Position numbers and translations under genes: made by a program. 64,000 nt of DNA from contig NZ_CP141821.1 of the NCBI RefSeq assembly GCF_035621495.1, positions 1,392,760-1,456,759 of the forward strand, given 5' to 3'. Source of the stretch: Thermococcus sp. SY098. GTDB lineage: Archaea > Methanobacteriota_B > Thermococci > Thermococcales > Thermococcaceae. The notes under the pieces were generated by a model. The model was not told where the DNA came from, ran no database searches, and worked only from the letters and a program-made list of their open reading frames with translations. How positions within the stretch are numbered: position 1 is the stretch's first letter; each line of letters begins with the position of its first letter. Below are positions 17,232-25,733 of the stretch, one piece after another.

Positions 17232-18335
17232 TTAAGAGGAAAGTTCTTTGAGGGTTTGAATTATATAAGCGATATCTTCCCTGCTTACGGCTGGGTGTAC
17301 TGGCAGACTCAGTACTCTCCTTGATGCCTCAATTGCATTTGGACAGCAGTCCTTTGGGTAGCCGAGCTTTTGATACAAAGGTTGCCAATGAACAGGCATT
17401 GGATAGTGAACTCCAGTTCCGATTCCTCTTTCTCTGAGTTTTTGGGCAAATTCGTCCCTATTTAGTGGAAAGTCATCTTCAACTTTGATAACGTACTGGT
17501 GGAATACATGCTTAACTCTGAGATCAACGTATGGTGGAGTTAACCCCTTAATCTTGCTTATTCCCTCAGTTAGAAGTTTTGCATTCTCAATTCTTTTAGC
17601 ATTCCACTCGTCGAGCTTTTTGAGCTGAGCCCTACCAATTGCCGCAGCAATATTGGTCATCCTCAAATTATAGCCGAGTTCTTCATGATAGTACTTCTTT
17701 GTTTGCCCATGGTTTATCAAAAGCTTAGCTCTTCTCGCTATTTCGTCATCGTTGGTGACAATCATCCCGCCTTCTCCTGTAGTCATGTTTTTTGTTGGGT
17801 AGAAGCTGAAGGCTGCAATGTCACCAAAAGTGCCAACCTTTTGACCTTCGAACTCAGCACCGTGAGCTTGTGCACAATCCTCAATGAGGTAAAGCTTGTA
17901 ATCCTCGGCAATCTCTTTGAATGCCTTCATGTCAGCCGGCTGCCCATAGAGGTGAACCACGAGAATTGCTCTCGTCTTATTGTTAATTTTCTCCAAAACG
18001 TCATTAGGGTCGAGGTTGAATGTTTTTGGATCAATGTCAGCAAAAACGGGCTTTGCTCCCTGGAAGAGTATTGAGTTGGCAGAGGCAATGAAAGTAAAGG
18101 GTGTCGTGATAACCTCATCTCCTTCTTTAATTTTTAGGGCTTTCAGTGCCACGTCGAGGGCTGTTGTCCCATTACAGGTTGCCACTCCATATTTTGCACC
18201 CAAATATTCGGCGAATTCTTTTTCAAAGGCTTTTACAATATCTCCATAGGCTAACATTCCGCTTTTTAAAACTTCAACAACAGCGTTTATCTCCTCATCT
18301 CCGATTAAGGGCTTGGCAATTGGGATTTGTCTCAT
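17232..18335 (-). CDS. DegT/DnrJ/EryC1 family sugar aminotransferase (WbpE-like)
   Basis: A 367-residue PLP-dependent aminotransferase that would place an amino group on C3 of the keto UDP-uronic acid. The PLP Lys is in FSFYPTKNMTTGEGGMIVT. The cofactor-binding regions ATCNGTTALDVALKAL and LIEDCAQAHGAEF are clear, and the C-terminal substrate region PLYQKLGYPKDCCPNAIEAS is typical. Full length. ATG start behind GAGGCGG. It lies between the acetyltransferase and the 3-dehydrogenase, same strand, with short gaps. Confidence 0.9.
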   Translation of the reverse strand: MRQIPIAKPLIGDEEINAVVEVLKSGMLAYGDIVKAFEKEFAEYLGAKYGVATCNGTTALDVALKALKIKEGDEVITTPFTFIASANSILFQGAKPVFADIDPKTFNLDPNDVLEKINNKTRAILVVHLYGQPADMKAFKEIAEDYKLYLIEDCAQAHGAEFEGQKVGTFGDIAAFSFYPTKNMTTGEGGMIVTNDDEIARRAKLLINHGQTKKYYHEELGYNLRMTNIAAAIGRAQLKKLDEWNAKRIENAKLLTEGISKIKGLTPPYVDLRVKHVFHQYVIKVEDDFPLNRDEFAQKLRERGIGTGVHYPMPVHWQPLYQKLGYPKDCCPNAIEASRRVLSLPVHPAVSREDIAYIIQTLKELSS

Positions 18336-18345
18336 TTTAACCGCC

Positions 18346-18951
18346 TCACAAGTCTTTTTCTTTCAAGTATCGTTCATAATCTTCTTTTCTTATTTTGACT
18401 TTTTTTCCACAGTGGGAGCATTTGAAGATTATGTGGTGTTCATCCTCGTCAATTTTCTCTTTTAATTTTCTCCCGCAGTAGCAGACGAAACCCTTTAATC
18501 TTGCGGGGTTGCCGTAAACTAATCCGAAGGGTGGAACGTCTTTGGTGACAACAGCTCCGGCACCGACCATTGCGTATTCGCCAATTGTTACTCCACAAAC
18601 TATTGTCGCGTGGGCTCCTATTGAGGCGCCTTTTTTAACTAAAGTTGGTACAAGCTCCCAATCCTCGTTGAAGGCTCTTGGGTAAAGGTCGTTTGTGAAG
18701 GTCATGTGTGGGCCGAGGAAGACATCGTCCTCAACTTTCACTCCACGATAAACGCTCACTCCATTCTGGATTTTTACGTTGTTTCCTATTTCAACTCCAA
18801 CGTCAATATAAACGTCTTTTCCAATGTTGCAGTTCTTTCCAATTTTGGCACCCTTTCTTACATGCGCAAAATGCCAAATCCTCGTCCCTTCACCAATTTC
18901 AGCCCCCTCTTCAACCACAGCCGTCGGATGAACGAAATACTTTTGAGACAC
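18346..18951 (-). CDS. left-handed beta-helix N-acetyltransferase (WbpD/WlbB-like)
   Basis: A roughly 200-residue acyltransferase built from hexapeptide repeats ([50 protein letters not shown]) that form a left-handed beta-helix. It is predicted to acetylate the new 3-amino group of the UDP-sugar using acetyl-CoA. The C-terminus carries a four-Cys zinc-ribbon-like tail (CYCGRKL...CSHCGKK), an addition seen in some archaeal homologues. The GTG at 18951 follows GGTG; the open frame extends to 18987. Probably the first gene of the UDP-sugar operon, divergent from the glycosyltransferase at 19009 with a short shared AT-rich promoter. Confidence 0.85.
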   Translation of the reverse strand: MSQKYFVHPTAVVEEGAEIGEGTRIWHFAHVRKGAKIGKNCNIGKDVYIDVGVEIGNNVKIQNGVSVYRGVKVEDDVFLGPHMTFTNDLYPRAFNEDWELVPTLVKKGASIGAHATIVCGVTIGEYAMVGAGAVVTKDVPPFGLVYGNPARLKGFVCYCGRKLKEKIDEDEHHIIFKCSHCGKKVKIRKEDYERYLKEKDL

Positions 18952-19008
18952 TTTGAACACCAAATTTATTAAGCAATAATTAGTCATAAAAATGTATCGG
19001 GTGAAATA

Positions 19009-19983
19009 ATGGAATTTCCCTTCGTTACTGTTATAATTCCCGCATACAACGAAGAGCGTTATATCAGAAAGTGCCTAGAGGCGTGGGTTAATCAGGATTA
19101 TCCAAAGGATAAATACGAGATTTTGGTTTACGACGGCATAAGCACTGACAGAACAGCAGAGATTATCAAAGAATTCGAGAAAAAATATCCGGGGCTGGTG
19201 TTTTACAAAGTGAATCCAAAGCGAAAGCAGGTGTTTGCTTTTAACATTGGAATACGAGAGGCGAAAGGGGAGTATTTTATAATCTTTGGTGCACATGCCT
19301 ATCCCGAAAGGGATTTTTTGAAAAAGAGTGTTGAAACGTTTCTGGAGATTAAGAAGAAGGAGCCAAAGCTTGCGGGCGTTGGGGGGAAGATAGTAAAACT
19401 TTATGAGAATCGTCTCGCAAAATTGGTGGCATTAATTTACTCTTCACCCTTGAGCGGGGCGAGCACTTTCTGGTATGAAGAAGAGAAACATTTCGCTAAA
19501 ACTGTTGCCTTTGCCCTGTATGATAAAAAAATTGCCGCTGAAATAGGTGGCTTTGATGAGGACATGTTAACCGGAAATGACTTCGAGTTCAACCTGAGGA
19601 TAAATAAGCAAGGTTACAAACTATTCTTCAATCCAGAAATTAAAAGCTATTACTTTGCCCGTTCCAGCTGGAGAGGATTTTTAAAACAGAGTTTTAACTA
19701 CGGTGCCGTCAAGAGCATGGCGATAAGAAAGGGCTATTTCTCCCCCCTGTGGCTTTTCCCCATAGGTTTTTTGGGGTTTGAATTTGCCCTCCCCTTCGTG
19801 AAAGCCTTACTCTGGCCATTTGCGGGATATTGGATACTCATGGCCGGAGAGGGCATCAGACTTGCACTAAAAACAAAGAACTCAGATGCGCTCGTGTTAC
19901 CTCCGATTATGTTCGTGTTCCATAATCTGATAAGCTTCGGTTTTATGGCCGGGCTGTTGTTTGGAAAGAAAGTCTTCAGGTGA
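19009..19983 (+). CDS. GT2 family glycosyltransferase
   Basis: A 324-residue glycosyltransferase with a GT-A fold. N-terminal [21 protein letters not shown] and [17 protein letters not shown] are the nucleotide-sugar-binding strands. A catalytic-region acidic motif follows, [24 protein letters not shown]. Two or three hydrophobic segments at the C-terminus (about residues 245-320) would fix it in the membrane. It resembles ExoA-like polysaccharide GT2 enzymes. It starts at ATG behind GGGTGAAA. First of the plus-strand glycan genes. Donor and acceptor unknown. Confidence 0.87.
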   Translation: MEFPFVTVIIPAYNEERYIRKCLEAWVNQDYPKDKYEILVYDGISTDRTAEIIKEFEKKYPGLVFYKVNPKRKQVFAFNIGIREAKGEYFIIFGAHAYPERDFLKKSVETFLEIKKKEPKLAGVGGKIVKLYENRLAKLVALIYSSPLSGASTFWYEEEKHFAKTVAFALYDKKIAAEIGGFDEDMLTGNDFEFNLRINKQGYKLFFNPEIKSYYFARSSWRGFLKQSFNYGAVKSMAIRKGYFSPLWLFPIGFLGFEFALPFVKALLWPFAGYWILMAGEGIRLALKTKNSDALVLPPIMFVFHNLISFGFMAGLLFGKKVFR

Positions 19984-19987
19984 TGGA

Positions 19988-21130
19988 ATGAGGATAGTAA
20001 TGGTTGTAACAAATCCCTTCAAGCCAGATCCCAGGGTGTATAAGGAAGCAAAAAGTCTGGCTAAGTACGGACATGATGTTTATGTTATTGCATGGGACAG
20101 GGAGGGCAAGTATCCTAAAGAGGAAAAAGTTGAGGGGTTTAAAGTTATCCGGGTTGGTCCCAAAGCCGAATACGGCCCGCTAATGGCTGTAAAGCTCCCC
20201 CTCTTTTACCTCAATGCGTTCAAGATTATTTTAAAGTTAAAGCCAGATGCAATCCACACCCATGATTTTGATACTGCTGTGCTGGGCTTTATTTTTAAAA
20301 AGCTCAAGAAAACTATGTGGGTTTATGATGTGCATGATCTTTATTTTACCTTCTTCTCCATGGAAGGAAGAAGGAACATTATCGGAGAAATTATTAGAAA
20401 GCTTGACCTTCTCATAGCAAAGCATCCTGACGTTCTGATAGTTGCCACTCAATCTATTGGGGGGAAATATAAGGGGGTGCGAGAGTATTATATCAAACAC
20501 GGAATTTTTCCAGAAAAAACCATAACAATATGGAACGTTCCTGATGCTGATATTTTTTTAAATTACTCAAAGCTGGTGCTAAAAAAATCAAAAAAATTCA
20601 CAATTGGATTCATTGGAGGTCAAAGAACGATATCAAACTTCATCCCACTATTTGAGGCTGTGAAAGATAAATCCCACATATATAAGATTCTCTTTGTTGG
20701 AGAAGGCAAGAATACGGGAGATTTAAAAATGCTTGTACGGGAGAAATACTCGGAGCTAGATATTGAATTTATAGGGAATGTTGATTATAGGTTAATTCCA
20801 AATTATTACAAGCTCTGTGATGTTATTTTTGCGTGGTATCCTCCAAGGGAGAACATAGAAAGGGCTATTGCAATAAAAGTTTTTGAAGCTGCCGTGATGG
20901 GGATACCAAGTATAGTAAACGCAAATACTCTAATGGAAGATTTTGTGGAAGAATATAGATGTGGGGTCGCCATTAAAAAATTAAAATCCGATTACTTGAA
21001 ACAGGCTCTAGATTTAATTAGAAGTAGAAAGCTTAAATTCAATCCGGCTAAGATTGCCAAAAAATGGAACTGGAAGAACGAAGAGAGAAAGATGGTGATA
21101 ATTTATGCGCAATCTCCTGATACTAACTAA
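19988..21130 (+). CDS. GT4 family glycosyltransferase
   Basis: A 380-residue GT-B-fold glycosyltransferase. The N-terminal domain starts MRIVMVVTNPFKPDPRVYKEAKSL. The C-terminal nucleotide-sugar domain has FTIGFIGGQRTISNF, the DVIFAWYPP segment and KVFEAAVMGIPSIVN, which contains the Glu of the E-x7-E-like motif of GT4. The ATG at 19988 lies behind GGTGATGG; an upstream start in the previous gene's end is less likely. Its 3' end overlaps the start of the decayed glycosyltransferase by 26 bp, as in an ancestral operon. Confidence 0.87.
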   Translation: MRIVMVVTNPFKPDPRVYKEAKSLAKYGHDVYVIAWDREGKYPKEEKVEGFKVIRVGPKAEYGPLMAVKLPLFYLNAFKIILKLKPDAIHTHDFDTAVLGFIFKKLKKTMWVYDVHDLYFTFFSMEGRRNIIGEIIRKLDLLIAKHPDVLIVATQSIGGKYKGVREYYIKHGIFPEKTITIWNVPDADIFLNYSKLVLKKSKKFTIGFIGGQRTISNFIPLFEAVKDKSHIYKILFVGEGKNTGDLKMLVREKYSELDIEFIGNVDYRLIPNYYKLCDVIFAWYPPRENIERAIAIKVFEAAVMGIPSIVNANTLMEDFVEEYRCGVAIKKLKSDYLKQALDLIRSRKLKFNPAKIAKKWNWKNEERKMVIIYAQSPDTN

Positions 21131-21400
21131 TTCATACCCAAATAAAGACAACTCCCATTATGGTGGAATATTCGTTAAGGAGCAGGTGGGATACCTGAAG
21201 GAGTATTTTAAGGAAGTTTATGTTATCTCGCCCCAGCCTATGGGGGTTAATAGAACGCTGCAGGATTATGAGTTATGATAATGTGAGAGTATTCTTTTCG
21301 AGGTTTCCTTCCATTGAGGAAGTACAAAGAAAAGATACTTAAAACCATTCCCGAATTTAATCCAAGGAAGAGCTATACTCATAAGATTTGAAAACACAGA
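21105..21400 (+). pseudogene. decayed GT4 glycosyltransferase remnant
   Basis: An ATG at 21105 opens a frame reading MRNLLILTNSYPNKDNSHYG, then GIFVKEQVGYLKEYFKEVYVISPQP and a stop at 21276-21278. This is the typical N-terminus of a Thermococcales GT4 enzyme. The protein-like reading continues in other frames: DNVRVFFSRF after a +1 shift near 21272, then FLPLRKYKEKILKTIPEFNP after another near 21300, ending in a stop around 21388-21390. So at least two frameshifts are present and the whole C-terminal domain is missing. It fills the gap between two intact glycosyltransferase genes. Confidence 0.75.
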
Positions 21401-21446
21401 GTAATAAATAAAAAATAGCGAGAATATAAATTGGGGGCGAAAATGT

Positions 21447-22592
21447 ATGGACACTAAAGTATTAATGGTTCTCAATAATCATTATACTCACGATCCCCGC
21501 GTGACCGCTGAGGCAGAAAGTTTGGTTAAACATGGATATGAAGTTAAAGTTATAGCTTGGGACAAAAAGAAAAAATATCCCCTCCATGAGATTATTAATG
21601 GTGTAGAAGTCATTCGAATAAGAATCCCCAAAATTCTGGACGAGCTAATTCCTTTTGAGATACTAAAAGTTCCTATTTGGCAGGCTTTGGCATATAAAAA
21701 AGCAGTTGAACTCTACAGAACTTGGAAATTTCAAATTGTTCACGTTCATGACTGGCCAGATTTGCCTGTTGGGGTTAAACTGAAACAGAAATTTGAGGGG
21801 ATTTTTTTGATTTATGATTCTCATGAGGTCTGGAATTATATGATCTTCACTAATAAACTCCCAGAATTTTTGTGGGAAGTGATATGGAGAGAAAGGAAGA
21901 TGTTAAGACATGTTGATGTTCTCATAACTGTCGGTAAAGGGTATAAGCGATATTTTCTTAGATATATGGGGGATGTTAAAATAATACTGAATGCTAAACC
22001 TATAGAACAATGGAAGCGTCCTAGAACAAAACCTTTAACTGTTGTATATATAGGTGGGTTTAATAAATTTAGGTGCATAAAAGAATTAGCCATTGTGTTA
22101 TGTAAAGTTAAATATCCTACAATTGCCATTATTGCAGGGCCGGAGGATCCAAAGTATAAGATGCTCTTTGAAAAAGCAAAAGACTGTGGTTTGAGGTATT
22201 TTGGACATATACCTAAATCTCAGGTTATCCCACTAACCAGAGATTCGATTGTTGTATATTATGTGTTTGATTGTAAAAATCCACTGTATAAAATTGGTAT
22301 GCCAAATAAATTATTTGAAGCTATTGCAACTGGTAGGGCGTCTTTAGCGGGCAAGGGTACGTTAAGTGGAAAATTCGTGGAAGAGTACAAAATAGGCCTC
22401 AGTGTTGATTGTGATGTGATAGATATACAAAATGCTCTAATATATCTCTATGAGACTCCCAAGTTTGTTGTCAAGTTTGGTAGGCGGGCTTATTCTATTG
22501 GAAAAGTCTATAATTGGAGTTTAGAAGAACAAAAACTCTTGAGAATATATGGCTCACTGACTTCGGATGGATCTGGAGGTGATAAAGAATGA
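21447..22592 (+). CDS. GT4 family glycosyltransferase
   Basis: A 381-residue GT-B glycosyltransferase, paralogous to the one at 19988. The N-terminus is MDTKVLMVLNNHYTHDPRVTAEAESLVKHGYEVKVIAWD; the C-terminal domain has LTVVYIGGFNKFRCIKEL, the acceptor loop and MPNKLFEAIATGRASLAG, which contains the conserved Glu. The gene is noticeably AT-rich compared with the flippase to its right. Start ATG behind GGGGGCG. It overlaps the methyltransferase gene by 4 bp (translational coupling). Confidence 0.85.
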   Translation: MDTKVLMVLNNHYTHDPRVTAEAESLVKHGYEVKVIAWDKKKKYPLHEIINGVEVIRIRIPKILDELIPFEILKVPIWQALAYKKAVELYRTWKFQIVHVHDWPDLPVGVKLKQKFEGIFLIYDSHEVWNYMIFTNKLPEFLWEVIWRERKMLRHVDVLITVGKGYKRYFLRYMGDVKIILNAKPIEQWKRPRTKPLTVVYIGGFNKFRCIKELAIVLCKVKYPTIAIIAGPEDPKYKMLFEKAKDCGLRYFGHIPKSQVIPLTRDSIVVYYVFDCKNPLYKIGMPNKLFEAIATGRASLAGKGTLSGKFVEEYKIGLSVDCDVIDIQNALIYLYETPKFVVKFGRRAYSIGKVYNWSLEEQKLLRIYGSLTSDGSGGDKE

Positions 22593-23479
22593 CTTTTGGG
22601 GGACATGAACTTTTTAAGACGTTAGAGCAAAAGTTTGGGGATGTAGTTGTTCTTGAATATGTTCTCCCGAGTGTTGTATTCTATTCAGCTGTAGCTGATT
22701 ACATAAACTCTATTTCTAATTATAAAGACACTAAAGTTAAATTGCTGGATGTTGGAAGCTCTTATGGATATGGGGTTTATATTCTATCTGAATTGTGCAA
22801 GAATTGCGATATTGTGGGGGTAGATATTAACAGATCCGCACTCTCTGTTGCTGAAAAACGTTTGAAATCAAGTCGGAGGAATATTGATTTTAAAGCCGTT
22901 AATATTTTAGATACAAATGAAGTCTCTCAGATCATCAGCGAATATGGAAAATTTGATGTAATAACATGTTTTGAAGTTTTTGAGCACATTCCCAGAGATA
23001 AATCTGAGATTCTTCTCAGAAATCTTAATATGCTTCTAAGTAATAACGGATATCTCTTTATTTCAACTCCAAATAAGCTTGTATATGACTCCTTTGCGTT
23101 TACTAAAGATCATATTAATGAAGTGACGGTTAATGAATTTGTGTCTGCCCTTGAGAAGTATTTCGAAATAGTCAAGGTTTATGGATCAGGTCTCCATTCT
23201 AGATTGATGATTTATTTGTTCTGGAAATTTGGTCTTATTGCCAGAATGGATAGTACAAAGGTATCTCTAACTTGGCACAAAAAAATTCTTAGAAAAATAT
23301 TACGTGGGATATTTGAACCCAGAGAACTTTATTTGTCAATATTAAAGAAGATGCGACATAAGGAATATTTGCTACGAAAACTCAGTATCTACAGTCTAAA
23401 CTCGATGCCTGAAAAGTCTGCTTTAGTATTTGTAATTACCAAAAAAAAGATGGTGGACAGTAATCCTGCTACTCCCTGA
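22589..23479 (+). CDS. class I SAM-dependent methyltransferase
   Basis: A 296-residue methyltransferase. Motif I is KLLDVGSSYGYGVYIL, followed by the acidic end of strand 2 (IVGVDINRSALSVAEKRL), and ITCFEVFEHIPRDKSEILLRNL is motif IV and beyond. It probably methylates a sugar or lipid-linked glycan, judging from the neighbours. ATG behind GGAGGTGATAAAG. The natural end is probably near ALVFVITKK; the final nine residues (MVDSNPATP) come from the opposite strand of the neighbouring flippase, past a run of eight A at 23441-23448. It overlaps that convergent gene by 91 bp. Confidence 0.82.
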   Translation: MTFGGHELFKTLEQKFGDVVVLEYVLPSVVFYSAVADYINSISNYKDTKVKLLDVGSSYGYGVYILSELCKNCDIVGVDINRSALSVAEKRLKSSRRNIDFKAVNILDTNEVSQIISEYGKFDVITCFEVFEHIPRDKSEILLRNLNMLLSNNGYLFISTPNKLVYDSFAFTKDHINEVTVNEFVSALEKYFEIVKVYGSGLHSRLMIYLFWKFGLIARMDSTKVSLTWHKKILRKILRGIFEPRELYLSILKKMRHKEYLLRKLSIYSLNSMPEKSALVFVITKKKMVDSNPATP

Positions 23480-24660
23480 CTCACCACCGTTGCCACTGCA
23501 GCACCACTTGCTCCATAATTGAGTATTAGAATATAATTGAGAGCAACGTTAAGAAGTGCAGTGAGTCCTGTTATCTTTGTGAACGCCAACTCTCGCCCCG
23601 TAGCGTTTAAAAAGCTCCCAAAAAGCGAATTAAGAAACATAAACGGCAGTGCGAATGCAAGAATCTTAAGAACAGATATGCTGGGAGTGAACTTCTCTCC
23701 GAATACTAACAGTATCCCGTACTCTGCTAGCAGATAGTACCCAACGATTCCGACAACCCCTGCAAGGCTCAGCATCTGGAAACTTTTTCTGAAGAGTGTT
23801 TTCAAGGTTCTCTTGTCCTCCTTCCACAGCCGCGCCATAGATGGCAATGTGGTGGGTATGACCACGTTTGGAACCAGCATGGCAACTTGAATCCACATGT
23901 ACGCTGCTCGGTATATTCCAGTCTCGTAGTCTCCCTTCAACAGGCTCAGCATGACCATGTCTGTGCGGTAATAGATCAGCGTAAAAAGACCGATGAGCCA
24001 GAACGGATAGGATTTTTTAAGTAGTTCACCCCATGAGGGTGGCTTGAATCTTATCGAGATCCTATCAACGAATTTCAGTCCCCACTTTATTCTCAGCAAC
24101 TCTCTGATGATGTATCCCCCAAGGAGAGTGATAATGAAAGGAGTCAATGAAGAATATACATAAAGAACAACCCCACCAACAAAAAACGCCCAGAACCTCT
24201 CGAAGGTTCTCGCAATTGCTTCATACTTTGTGACTTCGTGTGCATACATAAGTCTAACAAAAATCAGGGAGACCCACGTCAGCATCGCCTCTGCTCCCGC
24301 TAGGACTATGAGAATTTTCATCCACCCCGGCTTTGGCAGGAAAAGTGTGAGTCCAATGATTACCAGGAAATTGATAACTGCCAGAAGTATCTTGAAGCCG
24401 AGGACATCGGGGAGCAACTCATCGAGTTTTTCCCTGTCCCTCGCGACCTCGCGCATGAAGTAATACCCGACACCCAAATCGGAGAATACCCCCAAGAGAC
24501 CGACGTAGTAGAATATAAACGAGTACTGCCCCAATCCCTCAGGTCCAAGGGTTCGGCTTATTAAGACCACCACACCATAAGCCAATAACTTGGAGATTAT
24601 TTCCGCTCCAAAAAGCCATCCTGCATTTTTTATTAACCTTAACTTTAAGCTCTCTGTCAT
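23389..24660 (-). CDS. polysaccharide flippase (Wzx/RfbX-like, MATE fold), chimeric tail
   Basis: About 423 residues with 12 hydrophobic segments. The start TESLKLRLIKNAGWLFGAEIISKLLAYGVVVLISRTLGPEGLGQYSF is the usual flippase opening; such proteins turn lipid-linked oligosaccharides across the membrane. The ATG at 24660 follows GTGGGG. The gene is GC-richer than the glycosyltransferase and methyltransferase to its left. After GVAGLL the last 20 residues (IFFLVITNTKADFSGIEFRL) are exactly the antisense reading of the methyltransferase end, so the native C-terminus was replaced by recombination. The 12th segment may still be complete. Confidence 0.85.
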   Translation of the reverse strand: MTESLKLRLIKNAGWLFGAEIISKLLAYGVVVLISRTLGPEGLGQYSFIFYYVGLLGVFSDLGVGYYFMREVARDREKLDELLPDVLGFKILLAVINFLVIIGLTLFLPKPGWMKILIVLAGAEAMLTWVSLIFVRLMYAHEVTKYEAIARTFERFWAFFVGGVVLYVYSSLTPFIITLLGGYIIRELLRIKWGLKFVDRISIRFKPPSWGELLKKSYPFWLIGLFTLIYYRTDMVMLSLLKGDYETGIYRAAYMWIQVAMLVPNVVIPTTLPSMARLWKEDKRTLKTLFRKSFQMLSLAGVVGIVGYYLLAEYGILLVFGEKFTPSISVLKILAFALPFMFLNSLFGSFLNATGRELAFTKITGLTALLNVALNYILILNYGASGAAVATVVSQGVAGLLSTIFFLVITNTKADFSGIEFRL

Positions 24661-24669
24661 ATGCCCCAC

Positions 24670-24892
24670 AATAAAAGCAGGAAAAAAGTATAAAAATTTA
24701 ACTTTTTAAGAGCTCCTCCATAATCCTTTTGGATTTACAAATATTCGTCTGATTTCTACGAAGCGGTTGAAGCCTTGTTTTCAAAGTAGGGGCATCTCCT
24801 GTTAAAGCTAGTCATGCCATTAGTGTGAAGAAGTCTGAATGTTAGGATTTTGGTGCCAATTTTAGCTGTGAATCTGAACAGAGTATACAGCT
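24670..24892. other. intergenic scar without a clear gene
   Basis: A 223-bp gap between two flippase genes, where the missing C-terminal part of the truncated flippase would lie. On the plus strand a short reading ending DFYEAVEALFSK and a stop (about 24750-24797) looks like the tail of a lost protein; I cannot name it. No tRNA, repeat or promoter is recognisable. Confidence 0.4.
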
Positions 24893-25396
24893 TCATAAGG
24901 GATGGGAACCATAGATGTGAGTAAACCGCTCCCTGACCCTCCCAAATCCCCTTGAAATTGCAACTATGCCCACAGTTAAACCCGAAAAAGGAAGTGCAAA
25001 CGCAATTATTTTTAACGGTTCTTCAAGCCTCATATCGTGGAATATCTGAGCAACTTCTTTTGCTCCTATGGTCAGAAGAAGCATTAGCACTGCACTATTA
25101 AAAACAAGAATAACAACGGCCGTTGAAGTTAAATCCCACAACTGAGATAGTTTTTTCTCTTTATAAATTGCTACTTCTCTTGGAAGAGAGTTCCCAAACC
25201 CGAGTGTAGCAATAACTAAAGATATGCTGAAAATTGTCAAAACCAAATTAAAAATACCATACTCCGCTGTGGCAAAATATCTGGCGATGATGGCTTTATT
25301 GAAAAATCCGAAGAGTGTTGAAACTATTGTTCCAGCAAAAATTATTCCGGTTCCCCTTGCAATTTTCTGCAGTGCTTGGCTTACTTCATCGCCCAC
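24893..25396 (-). pseudogene. truncated polysaccharide flippase
   Basis: About 167 residues corresponding to the N-terminal third of a second flippase: GTGIIFAGTIVSTLFGFFNKAIIARYFATAEYGIFNLVLT through ISRGFGRVRERF, with four to five membrane segments. The homology-like reading stops at about 24915 and the frame then ends in FTHIYGSHPL. Family members have 12-14 segments and over 400 residues, so this is a 3'-truncated remnant. The start is GTG at 25396 behind GGTGATAACT. The missing part is not visible downstream. Confidence 0.75.
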
Positions 25397-25462
25397 AGTT
25401 ATCACCGGCTATGTAATTTTTCTGCCATAGGTTTAAGAAGTCTTTGCTTTAACTTAAAGATG

Positions 25463-25521
25463 TGCAATGATGATTGATGGGCGAACCGACGGATGAGGAT
25501 GGAAAGGTGATCGCTGAGCAT
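25463..25521 (+). ncRNA. C/D box sRNA (rRNA 2'-O-methylation guide)
   Basis: C box ATGATGA at 25467-25473, a 12-nt guide (TTGATGGGCGAA), D' box CCGA at 25486-25489, spacer CGG, C' box ATGAGGA at 25493-25499, a 14-nt guide, and D box CTGA at 25514-25517. Flanks TGTGC and GCATA can form a terminal stem. A TATA-like GTTTAAG at 25431-25437 fits a start near 25462. The D' guide complements UUCGCCCAUUAA of archaeal 23S rRNA (from memory, one G-U pair), next to the A-loop. By the fifth-nucleotide rule it would methylate the C near E. coli 2558. The D guide is unassigned. Confidence 0.8.
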
Positions 25522-25554
25522 AGGTTTTTATACTTCTCTTTAAATCTCTTTTTG

Positions 25555-25607
25555 GGATGATGAGTTCAGCCTTGCCTGATGTGTGATGAGGGAGTGACGG
25601 ACTGACC
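25555..25607 (+). ncRNA. C/D box sRNA (16S rRNA 2'-O-methylation guide)
   Basis: Canonical dual guide: C box ATGATGA 25557-25563, guide GTTCAGCCTTGC, D' CTGA 25576-25579, spacer TGT, C' GTGATGA 25583-25589, guide GGGAGTGACGGA, D CTGA 25602-25605; GG/CC flanks. A TATA box TTTTTATAC at 25525-25533 gives it its own promoter and a T-rich run follows. From memory of archaeal 16S rRNA, the D' guide pairs over 11 nt with GCAAGGCUGAA, predicting methylation of the G near E. coli 902. The D guide pairs over 10 nt with CCGUCACUCC, predicting methylation of U1406 in the decoding region. Confidence 0.9.
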
Positions 25608-25701
25608 TTTTTATTTTAGCACCACTTAATTTGATTAGTCTAACAAAATTAGAAAACCTAATAAAGTTAGGCTGCAACCTGTCATTAGCAAGGTTTAAAT
25701 A

Positions 25702-25721
25702 TTTTGTGCATATGCACAAAA
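25702..25721 (+). promoter_or_regulatory. 20-bp perfect palindrome, candidate metal-regulator operator
   Basis: TTTTGTGCATATGCACAAAA is a perfect palindrome placed between a TATA-like TTTAAATATT (25694-25703) and the ATG of the CDF transporter at 25734, so it lies where transcription would begin. A repressor bound there would block the promoter. Further upstream (25633-25672) TTAG/CTAA elements repeat several times (TTAGTCTAAC, CCTAATAAAGTTAGG), possibly a second site. The cognate regulator is not in the window. Confidence 0.6.
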
Positions 25722-25733
25722 TGTGGTGATATC

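Noticed and set aside
24740-24800. Short reading ending DFYEAVEALFSK as a transposase remnant
   Set aside because: No inverted repeats or transposase motifs; the fragment is too short to assign.
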